A stretch of DNA of 64,000 nt from the NCBI RefSeq assembly GCF_014879935.1, contig NZ_JACSRD010000124.1, forward strand, positions 1-64,000. Direction: 5' to 3'. Source of the DNA: Prosthecobacter sp. (GTDB taxonomy: Bacteria > Verrucomicrobiota > Verrucomicrobiia > Verrucomicrobiales > Verrucomicrobiaceae). Under the pieces are notes generated by a model. That model did no database searches. It worked only from the letters and a program-made list of their open reading frames with translations, and had not been told where the DNA came from. Of the stretch, positions 37,521 through 47,300 are shown piece by piece. Numbering within the stretch: position 1 is the first letter of the stretch; each line of letters opens with the position of its first letter. The position numbers and the translations under genes are program-made.

Positions 37521-39284
37521 ATGAAGATCTCACGAACCGTCCTTTGTCTCGTCGCGGCGATGCTGCCGATGGCAGCGCGCGCTGAATGGCGCACCGAATC
37601 CTTCGTCCTCAAAGCCGGCTGGAACGCCATCTACCCGCATGTGGATGCCAGCCATGCCACGCTGGACACGCTGCTGGCCGCCTATCCCGCAGTGGAGCAG
37701 GTCTGGCGCTGGCAGCCGGAGCGTGTCGATCCACGTGCGCCGGGGGGCGTCACCGCCGTGCCTGCCGGGACCGAATGGCAGATGTGGAAAGCCGGAGTGC
37801 CGGAGGAGACCACGTTTGACCGGCTGGATGCCAACTACGGCTATCTGGTGAAGGTGGCGGACGGAGCTCCGAATCAAACCTGGCATCTGAAAGGACGCGC
37901 CACTCTGCCGGAGGTGCGCTGGCGCGGAGACGGCCTGCATCTGGCGGGTTTTCCCGTGGTCGAGACAGGCACCACGCCGACTTTCGCGGCGTATCTGGCC
38001 CCCACGGGCTTCGCCCTGGCCCAGGCGGAGATTTTGCGCTACAACGGCGGCCCCATCAGCAGCGGGGCGAATCCCCTGCCGGTGAGTCCATCGGTCGGCC
38101 GCATCACACGCGGCCAGGCTTACTGGGTGCGAGTGGAGCAGTTCTCACGCTATTACGGGCCGCTGAGCGCAGCGGTGGACCACGGTGACGATGTGAGCTT
38201 CGGCACACGCTCCGACACGGCGCGGCTGGTGCTGAAAAATGAAACCAATGCCAGCCTGACCGTGGCGCTGGACAGCGTGGCCTCGGAAAGCGCCCCAAAC
38301 GGCCAGCCAACGGTCTCCGGTGTGCTGCCACTCCTCGCACAGGTGGATGCGGAGACGGAATTCACCCCGCTCGGCGCACGAACGATCACGCTGGCGGCCG
38401 GTGCGGTGATTCAGGTGCGCCTTTTGCCAGACCGCACCGCGATGAGCGGCGCGGCCGGGACACGATTTGCCTCGCTGCTGCATTTGAGGACGACGGCAGG
38501 CGTCGTGGGTCAGGAGATGTACCTCCCGGCCACGGCGGAGGTTGCGACTCCAGCCGGACTGTGGATCGGCGAGGCCAAAATGACCCAGGTGGGCAGCATT
38601 CTGCGTCGGTATCAACGCGATGCCGCAGGCAACACGGTGAAGGACAGCAGCGGCAACCCGCTGCTCATCGAGGATCTCACCACGCCCGGCGGCGCCACTC
38701 AACTGCCCGCCGTTTCGAAGCCCTACACGCTGCGCCTGATCGTTCATGTCGATGCCGCCGGCCAGTCACGGCTGCTGTCCCACATTTATCAGGGAAAGCT
38801 GGCCGAATCCGCCGCAGATGCGCCCGTGGGCCTGACCTTGGTCGAGTCCAGGCTCGACAGCACCCTGCTGGACAAGGCCGTGCGCCTCTCCGTGGCGCAT
38901 CTCCCGCTGGACACCAATCTGGCCTTCAACGGCTCCTTCACCCCCGGTGGCAGTCTGGCTGGCAACGGAGACCTCGTGACGCCGCACACCTCTCCGGTGA
39001 ACCCCTTTCTGCACGTCTATCACCCGGATCATGACAACCTCGACGCGCGCTTTCAACAGAGCCTGCCCGCAGGACGTGAGTCCTTTGAAATCCGCCGTCA
39101 GATCAGCGTGACCTTCGATGTCAGCCGTCCGGAGGACGTCCCCACCAGCTGGGGAGCCACTCTGATGAGCGGGATCTACCAGGAGACCATCTCCGGCATC
39201 ACCAAGCCCGGCTCATTCCTGCGCATCCGCGGCCCCTTCGTCCTGCACAAGGTCAGCGAGACCACCTCCATCTCCGGCCTCTGA
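37521..39284 (+). CDS. secreted protein of unknown function
   Basis: 587 residues starting KISRTVLCLVAAMLPMAARAEWR, a clear signal peptide. The rest is predicted beta-rich (alternating patterns such as GWNAIYPHVD, GDGLHLAGFPVVE and SVGRITRGQAYWVRVEQF), with no family I can name. The C-terminus resembles an adhesin-like all-beta fold (SVTFDVSRPEDVPTSW). It sits between the TSP3-like protein and the tail-fibre-like protein and probably forms part of one extracellular assembly with them. Gaps to neighbours are 7 and 40 bases. Confidence 0.75.
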   Translation: MKISRTVLCLVAAMLPMAARAEWRTESFVLKAGWNAIYPHVDASHATLDTLLAAYPAVEQVWRWQPERVDPRAPGGVTAVPAGTEWQMWKAGVPEETTFDRLDANYGYLVKVADGAPNQTWHLKGRATLPEVRWRGDGLHLAGFPVVETGTTPTFAAYLAPTGFALAQAEILRYNGGPISSGANPLPVSPSVGRITRGQAYWVRVEQFSRYYGPLSAAVDHGDDVSFGTRSDTARLVLKNETNASLTVALDSVASESAPNGQPTVSGVLPLLAQVDAETEFTPLGARTITLAAGAVIQVRLLPDRTAMSGAAGTRFASLLHLRTTAGVVGQEMYLPATAEVATPAGLWIGEAKMTQVGSILRRYQRDAAGNTVKDSSGNPLLIEDLTTPGGATQLPAVSKPYTLRLIVHVDAAGQSRLLSHIYQGKLAESAADAPVGLTLVESRLDSTLLDKAVRLSVAHLPLDTNLAFNGSFTPGGSLAGNGDLVTPHTSPVNPFLHVYHPDHDNLDARFQQSLPAGRESFEIRRQISVTFDVSRPEDVPTSWGATLMSGIYQETISGITKPGSFLRIRGPFVLHKVSETTSISGL

Positions 39285-39324
39285 ATTTCACCCACCCAAC
39301 GTCCCCTTCCCCGCCACCCGTCTC

Positions 39325-41349
39325 ATGAAAACCGCGCTCCAATGCCTCCTGCTCACCGGTCTGCTCCTCCATGGCGCCGGATCACTCCACGCCCAGTCCA
39401 TGGTGCCCTCCGCGATGAACTACCAGGGCGTTCTCACGGACAACAACGGCGATCCCGTGGCGAATGCCGCGCCGGAGAACCGCAACATCGAGTTCCGCAT
39501 CTACAGCCAGGCCACCGGCGGCACACCGTTGTGGGGTGAGGCGCAGACGGTGACGGTTTTCAAAGGCCAGTTCAGCGTCGTGCTCGGAAACGGCACAGCC
39601 GTGGGTGGAGCGCCTTCCGGACCGGCCTCGTTTGCCGCCGTCTTCGCCAACGCGACCTCCGCGGATCTCTATTTTGGCATCACGCCGCAGGGTGGAGCCG
39701 AGTTTGCGCCGCGTCAGAAGCTGCTCGCCGGCGCCTATGCGCTGCGGGCCCGCGTGGCCGAACAAGTGAGCGCGACGACCGGCTCCTCCACCTTCAACGG
39801 GATCAATGCCAACGACCTGACCATGCAGGGGCCCGCGAGGATCGACGGCGGCAACGTGCTCGAATTCGGCACCAACGACGCGGAGCGGACACGTAACACG
39901 GCAGCAGGCCAGATCGGCTACAAAGTGTATTCCAACGGGCTCGACATCGTGGGTGCCGGGCCGGAGATCAACGAACGCCGTCTCACGCTGTGGGCGGAGG
40001 CGGGCACGGAGTTCAAGGGGCCGATCTCCTTCACCGGGCGCTACGGGCAGCACATCAGCCTGAACGACGCGTTCAACGGCTTCGGAGTGCAGACCGACGG
40101 GGTGTATGTGCGTGGCTTCAACCGCGTCTCCTTCTTCGCCAACGGCACGCACAACGACGGCGTGTCCAATCCCGGAACCGGAGGCACGCTCATGGCCACG
40201 CTGACCCCTGGCGGCTTCACGCTGAATTCCGGCGTTTTCACCGGGAATGGCAGCGGCCTGACCAACATCAGCCCCGCCGCCCTGCCAAACAACTACAACT
40301 ACCTCGGCATCAACGGCAACAACGTGATCGAATTTGGCCGTGGCGTGGCCGGCAAACAGATCGATGCGGGCAAGATCGGCTACGGGACCTTCAGTGGCGG
40401 GGCGGCGCTGGAGATCGTTGGCGCGGGCACGGCGGCGAACAGCTCCGACCGGAAAATCAATCTGCATTCCCAAGGCGGCCTGCGCGTCCTCGGCCCGGCG
40501 ACGGTGGAAAATAACGCGACCATCGGCGGCTTCCTCAGCGCCAATGCAGGCATGAATGTTTCGGGCGCACTGGGCATGAGCAACAGCTCGATCAATTTTG
40601 GCAGCCGCACGGGCCAGCACATCAATCTTTGGAGCAACGAATACGGCATCGGCATCGCGAACAGCACCACCTACTTCCGCACCGCCAGCAACGCCGCGTT
40701 TCGCTGGTATCGCGGCGGTTCACATGCGGATGATCCGGTGTCGGGGACCAATGGGGTGCAGCAGATGTTGCTCGACAGCTTCGGACTGACGGTCAATGGC
40801 GGCGTCAGTGTGAGTGGCACCTTCACCGCAGGCGGCTTCCTGAGGGCTCCTGGCATCACTCTCGGCAGTGGCAACTGGAGCATTTCCTCCGGGTCGGACC
40901 TGGACATTAATCTCAACGGCACTCGTCGCGCATGGCTGCTGGCCAGTGGTGGTGGCTGGGGAACAAGCTCTGACCGCAATCTCAAGAAGAACATCGAAAC
41001 CTTCCAGGATGGTCTCGGCAAAGTCATGAAACTGCGCCCCACACGCTATCACTTCAAGACCCAGAAGGATGAGGAGCCTCTGCAGCCGGGCTTCATCGCC
41101 CAAGAGGTGGAGGAGATCATGCCGGAGCTGGTTTCCCAGCGGGACGGAGTCCGCGGCATCGACTACCAGGGCCTGATCCCGGTCACCGTGGCCGCTGTGC
41201 AGGAGCAGCAGAAGAAGATGGAGTCGCTGGCAGGCGAAAATGCGGAGCTGAAACAGCGGCTGGAAGCCCTGGAAAAGAAACTGGCACGTCTGGTGGATCA
41301 ACTGCCGGAGTCACAGCCTGCGACGGACAGCGCCGCTGAGGCGCGCTGA
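39325..41349 (+). CDS. secreted tail-fibre-like protein with C-terminal S74 chaperone domain
   Basis: 674 residues. A signal peptide (LLLTGLLLHGAGSLHAQ) is followed by a beta-rich head (NYQGVLTDNNGDPVAN) and then internally repeated fibre segments: the pair NVLEFGTN/NVIEFGRG with IVGAG, and GQHISL/GQHINL. The C-terminal 110 residues (about 545-660) match the intramolecular chaperone of phage tail fibres and endosialidases (Peptidase S74), with SDRNLKKNIETF, FIAQEVEEIMPEL and a terminal coiled coil. S74 domains help trimeric fibres fold and cut themselves off. A signal peptide on such a protein implies a cell-surface trimer rather than a phage part. Confidence 0.85.
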   Translation: MKTALQCLLLTGLLLHGAGSLHAQSMVPSAMNYQGVLTDNNGDPVANAAPENRNIEFRIYSQATGGTPLWGEAQTVTVFKGQFSVVLGNGTAVGGAPSGPASFAAVFANATSADLYFGITPQGGAEFAPRQKLLAGAYALRARVAEQVSATTGSSTFNGINANDLTMQGPARIDGGNVLEFGTNDAERTRNTAAGQIGYKVYSNGLDIVGAGPEINERRLTLWAEAGTEFKGPISFTGRYGQHISLNDAFNGFGVQTDGVYVRGFNRVSFFANGTHNDGVSNPGTGGTLMATLTPGGFTLNSGVFTGNGSGLTNISPAALPNNYNYLGINGNNVIEFGRGVAGKQIDAGKIGYGTFSGGAALEIVGAGTAANSSDRKINLHSQGGLRVLGPATVENNATIGGFLSANAGMNVSGALGMSNSSINFGSRTGQHINLWSNEYGIGIANSTTYFRTASNAAFRWYRGGSHADDPVSGTNGVQQMLLDSFGLTVNGGVSVSGTFTAGGFLRAPGITLGSGNWSISSGSDLDINLNGTRRAWLLASGGGWGTSSDRNLKKNIETFQDGLGKVMKLRPTRYHFKTQKDEEPLQPGFIAQEVEEIMPELVSQRDGVRGIDYQGLIPVTVAAVQEQQKKMESLAGENAELKQRLEALEKKLARLVDQLPESQPATDSAAEAR

Positions 41350-41393
41350 GACATTCCCTGCCAAGGACACTTCAACCGACGCTGCATGTCATC

Positions 41394-44300
41394 ATGAGAA
41401 GCCACAGCCCGCCTTTCCTCCTGGGCCTCCTCGTTCTAGCCGCTGCCAGTACTCTCGCGGCGCAGGACGTGGTGCCCGGGGTCAACAACATCCTGTGGCC
41501 GAACCCGCCGCTGGCTCCGGGTGACCCCGCCACCGCAGGACAATTCTCCAGCTTCAGCAGCATCAGCTCCAGCCCGTCCACAGCGGTGGACTCCCAGGTG
41601 CCGTCCAGCGGCAATCTGCGCCTGCGCACGTCGCTGCTCGGCGCGGCCATCGCCGGATCACCGCCGGAGTTTGCCATGGGGGACATCATCGGCACTCCGC
41701 TGGCCACGTTTCCGAATGCCAGCAACGTTCTCATCTCCCTCCGCCGCGAACCGGTCCGCAAGACGGAAACGGCCTTCAAATATCGCACGCTGACCGATCC
41801 GACGATCCGTGATTTCAATCCGGGCACCGACATCCTCGGTGAACGCTTCTTCTGGAGCCAGCACGCTCGTTTGGGCACGCAGCCGGATCTCTCGGGCAAG
41901 TTCGAGGAGCAGACGGAGATCGGCGCTCCGGGCAGCATCGCACGGGACGGCTTTGTCTATGCGTCCCAAGGTGGCAGCAGCCGCATTTACTGGCGCACCA
42001 CGGCGTCCATCGGCGTGGATGGCGGCAACAATCCGGTTTACGGCCTCGTCGAACGCGTCGTGAACGTCTCCAGCGCCAGTCGGCAGGCCGTGAGGCGCAT
42101 CTTTTGGACCGAGCACGGCTTCCAGGGCCAGCCCGTGCAGGTGCCGCAAGGTGAGATCCAGCAGGTACGCATCGCCTACAACGACTCAGTGCCCGAGGAG
42201 GTGCCTGAAGGGCAGCAGTTTGATGTCGGTGGCGATGTTCCCGTGACCCGCCGCACGCTCTGGCATGACAGCACGCTGAAAACGCTGAACGCATTCAATC
42301 GCGAGGGTCGTGTGCTGGTGGAATTCCTCGGCGAGGCACGCGCTGGCGGCACCGGCCTGCGCCGTCAGGTCGGTGTCGAGGTGGTGGACATTGTACAGGA
42401 AGCTCTGCCCAGTCCGGTGGAACTGGCTGTGGGTGATCGCCTCTTCCCTCTGCCTCCGGATCAATCCGCCCAGCAGCCCTACCCTCTGCCAGCGGCCGGC
42501 GTCGCGCGTGATGCGGTGCAGGCACGCATCGACCATCTGCTCACCCAGTTCGGCCCGCAGCCGATCCTCAGCACGGCGAACCCGCCCTTCACCCGCAGCT
42601 TTGCCGTGGGTGACCAGACCGCCTACTACGCCACGCGTGCCACGACTTCCCCGAACGATGTGCAGTTCTGGACCGAACCCGGCGTCGCCGGAGTTCGCTG
42701 GCCCAAGTTCCTCAACCGTTACCGCCAGTTCTGGCCCGAAGACCTCGCGGACTATGCTCTGAACGTCCGCCCCTCCGACGCTGGGACATCCGCAGCGACG
42801 CCACCGGTGTTCGGCCAGGGAACCACCTTCGAGCTGGTGCATCAGGACAACGGCCGGGCGATCACCACGGATCCCACCGCCTTCGTGGTGGAGCTCGGTT
42901 CCGGCTACAACACCAACCGCAGCCTTCTTCTCGTCACCTCCGGGGACAACTTCTGGTTCCTGCGTGTCGAGTCCGTGCTGGACTCGCACATGGCGGTGAA
43001 TCCGCGTTACAGCAGCTACTTCCGCGAGACGGAACTCGATGCCAGCAGTGCCACGCAGCCGCTGACCGCCTTCGTCGGTCAGCGCATCCATGCGCCTGCG
43101 GGCGCAGACAGCACTGCCGGCTATGTGGACCTGGCCTACGGTGACGCGATCGATCCCACCGCTTACCTGGACCCCTTTGCTGAAGGCATTCCTGAAGCGG
43201 AGCAAGGCAGCGCCATCATTCCGGTCAATGCCGCGCCGAAAAAGGGCGACAAAGACAATAATCGGCTCGGCATCTGGTGGTTCAAAAAGGTCAATCCGCC
43301 CGCGCAGCTCGCAGGACGCATCGCACCGATCTACTGGCCCTCATTTTACTCGCGCTACCAGCTCGCCTGGCCGGTGAATGCACCGCAGATCGTGCTCGCC
43401 TCGAACGCGGGCTCCGGTGATCTGCCTGCGGATGCCGCGGGAGGGACGATCTACTTTGAAAACGATCCTTCCCAAGCCGGTTACAACCCGAATGAGGAGC
43501 ACGCACTCATGATCGCAGGTCGCGCCTACGCCTTGCGTGACGACCTGAACACCGCGCAGACCACTTCCAGCCCCTACGTGCTGGTGCGCTACAATAACGC
43601 CGTGGACAAGCGGCCGGACATGCGCGTCTTCCGTGTGCTGCGGGAAAACGAGACCCACACCTTCACCTACAACGCCCGCGCTGGCACGGTGCTGCAGCCG
43701 CCCATGCCGCTGGCTGTGATGCCGCCGCCGCTGGATGACGATGGCGACTCCTACAACACCGAAGTCACGCCGGAGAACCTCGACCCTGCGCTCAATGTTC
43801 CTGGCAATGCCGCTGCTGACTTCGAACACTACAACCGCTTCACTTATGAAGACCGCAAGGGGCTGAAATGGGTCTATCGCGGCCAGCACAATCCGGACGG
43901 CAGCCTGCCAGCCCTGGGCATGAAGTTCTACTACGCCACGCTGGAAGGCTTCGCCTACCCGGACGCCGTCACAGGCGTGGATGAAGCGCCCGAAGCGGGC
44001 ACCATCACCCCGTTCCTGCATGACGGCGTGAATGGCAGCAAAGTCACCGGCACCGCCATCACCGTCAGTTACCGGCCTTACTGGCCTGATCTCGGCACCC
44101 GCCACGGTCTGAAGGGCGAGTATTACAACAACATGAACCTCGAAGGCACGCCGGCGCTCACACGCGTGGACACGACGGTGAACTTCACCTGGGATGGCGT
44201 CTCCAGCCCTGATCCACGGGTGAACGCCACGCAGTTCTCCGCACGCTGGACCGGCTACATCCTGGCCCCTCAGACCGGCGACTACACCTTCCACATCTCC

Positions 44301-47300
44301 ACGGACGACGGCACACGGCTGTGGCTCGGCAACACCGACGCCGACCCTCTGACTGACACCTGGAGCAATCCGGCGCCGGCGAGCCATGACACCGACTCCA
44401 TCCATCTCGAAGCCGGCCAGCGGCTGCCCATCAAGTTTGATGTCTTCAACAACGCCGCAGGCGCTCTCGCACGCCTCGAATGGACCGGCCCGGGCATCGC
44501 CAGGCCCGTCATTCCCGCCACCGCGCTGCTGCCTGCGGACGGTGATTTCACCGAGGTGCCGTCCCTCCAGTTCGCCGAGACGCTGGTGAAGCCAAAGGCG
44601 GGCCTGCCCGGGCTCGACGGAGCCACCAGCGCCCGCATTTTGTATCAGCAGTCCGTCGCCAAAGACGTCACGGCCGGGAAGGAAAGCGCCGTGCTGCATG
44701 ATCCCACCCGCAGCAAGATCTATCCGCTCGGCGGAGCTCTGGCCGCGATCCCATCAAGCATTCCCGTGGATGCCTCCGGCAGCCGTGTCTATTTCCAAGG
44801 CCTGCCTGCGCATCTGCAGGAGCGTTTCTTCATGGATCCCGCCCTGGGACCTGGCAACCCGCCCGTCGGGGCGCTCGTCCTGCAAGGCCAGTTTGTGGAT
44901 GAAACCGTCGGCGAGGACTACCTCCTGCTCAATGTGCTCACGTCTGCGGAGATCGCGCTGATCAAGGACCTCGTCTCCAACACCGATCCTGACGCCTCCC
45001 GATGGCGCGCTGCGGTGGATGCGCTCACCACCACGCTGGAAACCTACGTGGACGATGGATCGGGCAGCTACAGCCCCGACGAGAACAAGAACAAGGTCTT
45101 CGGTCCCGGCCAGCTCGTGCGCGTGACACATTCAAACCAGGCCGTGGACTCCTACGCGCTCACCGCCGTCGGCGGTGGTGATGGCTATGTCACGCTCATC
45201 CTTGGAGACGGCGATGCCTTCACCGATGTCAGCGAACCCGTGCAGATGCACATCCTGAAGGTCGGCCCCAGCCTCTATCGCGGCCAGGTGAAGCCGATCG
45301 CCTCTGAGAATCCGCTCGCGGAGGATCTGACACTCCAGCACACGGGTGATTTCGCCGCGCAGGAGAACCTGTTCGAGTTCGAGTGGTATTATGCGCCGCC
45401 GGTGAACGGCCAGCCGCCAGCGAACCGCCCCGGCGAACCCGGCCCCACCTGGCTCTCGCAGGACGAATACGACGGCCCGCGTGTGATGCTCGGTGCCAGC
45501 CAGCCGCTGCTCGCGCTCACGGACAACTATTTCGTGATGCGTCACCGCCCTGTCGAAGGCCACGCACTGCGTCCTGTCGGCTCGAATTGGGCGGACGACG
45601 AAGGCTGGAGCCAGTGGACTGAACCCGCCCTGGCGGAAGGCTGGATCAAACGCGTCCTCGCGGGCATCAATCCTTTCAACCAGCGCATCACCGACTTCCT
45701 CAACAACACCGTCAACACCGACGTCAGCCTGCTCACCCAGGCCGGTGGACGCTGGGAGGGCGATGTGCCGCTCACGCTGGATGCCGCGCAGAACGAGGGC
45801 CTCATCGCCATCTATGAGACCGTGCTCCGCCGCGGCATGTCCTTCACCATCGAAGGCACGCCGGGCTTCAACTATGGCCCCGCCAATGACGCGCTGCTGC
45901 TCGCCGCAGGCTACTTGAACGATCTCTACATGGCCCTCGGCAATGAAGCCTACGCTGACGCTGCCAATCCGCTCATCTCGCTCGATGTGGACCCGCAGCG
46001 CCTCGTCCAGGAACAGTCGCTGCCCGCCTCCATCGGCACCAGCATTCAGACCACCGCCACCGCACGCTTCGCCTTCGAAGGCCAGACGCCGACGCTGCTG
46101 GATGAGGAGCTGACCCTCCTGCGTGGCCGTGATGACTTCCTCGTCCCGAGCGTGCGCACCGCCCCCTTCTACAACCGCTTCATCTGGAACTACACCCGTG
46201 GCATCAATGCCGGAGAGGTCATCTACGCGGTGAACTACAACATCCAGGAGAAGGCCGGCCTCGGCGCTGATGGCAAGATCGATGCCTCCGACGCCGCCCG
46301 CCAGTATCCCCAGGGTCATGGCGACGCCTACGGGCACTACCTCACCGCCTTGAAAAACTACTACCGCCTGCTGGCGAATGAGAACTTCACCTGGACGCCC
46401 CGGGTCGAGGCTGTGAACATCCTCGGCGTCCCGGTGACAGTGGATTACCAGGATGAGCGGAAGCTCGCCATCGCGGCCGTTTCTCTCGGACGCACCGCCA
46501 GCCGTCTGCTCGATCTCGAGCGCCGCAAGCTGCCGCTGGGTGCCGGTTCCGGCTGGAGCGCGATGCGTGAGTCCCAAACCAATGTCACCACCGGCGTCAG
46601 TCGTGCCTGGGGCATGGAGCAGTGGGCCTCCCGCGCCGGCCAGGGCAATCTGCTGCACTGGGCTGCCGCCAACGCCGTCCTGCCTGAGACGGACGACGCC
46701 AACACCGGTCTGCAAAAGATTGATCGAACGACGGTCACCGAACTCGAGGAACTCGCCACGCTCGGCGAGGAGATCCAGACGCAGCTCGATGGCGCGAACC
46801 GCAAGACCAACGCGCTGAATCTCAGCGATGGCAGCCTGCTCTTTGACCTCTCGCCCTCCAGCCTCACCTCCGGCCAGAGCCACTTTGATCAGATCCTCGC
46901 CCGAGCCAAAGCCGCGCTCGCAAACGCCGCCACCGCCCATGAGCGAACGGTGCATCAGAACGCCCTGCTGCGCTCCGTGGAAAACCAGGCCGCCGACTAC
47001 AGCTACACCGTGGACCGCCAGGAATGGGCCTTCATCAACAAGCTCTACGACATCTACGGCATGCCCTACCCCGGCGACGTCGGCCCCGGCAAGACCTACC
47101 CGCAGGGCTACGCCGACCCCGACTACTTCCGCTACATGTTCATCAACCGTCCCTACGTTTACAACCAGCAGCAGCTCTTCGGTGTGAACCAGGAGAACAA
47201 CTTCACCCGCACCTTCAAGCTGCCGGTGCGTTGGAGTACGTTTGAATCCCTGGTGGCAGGATTTGACGGCTCCACCGGTTCCGCCAACAAGATCATGGAG

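Noticed and set aside
39325..41349. Prophage remnant, because of the tail-fibre domain
   Set aside because: A signal peptide is present and no capsid, portal, terminase or integrase genes occur nearby.
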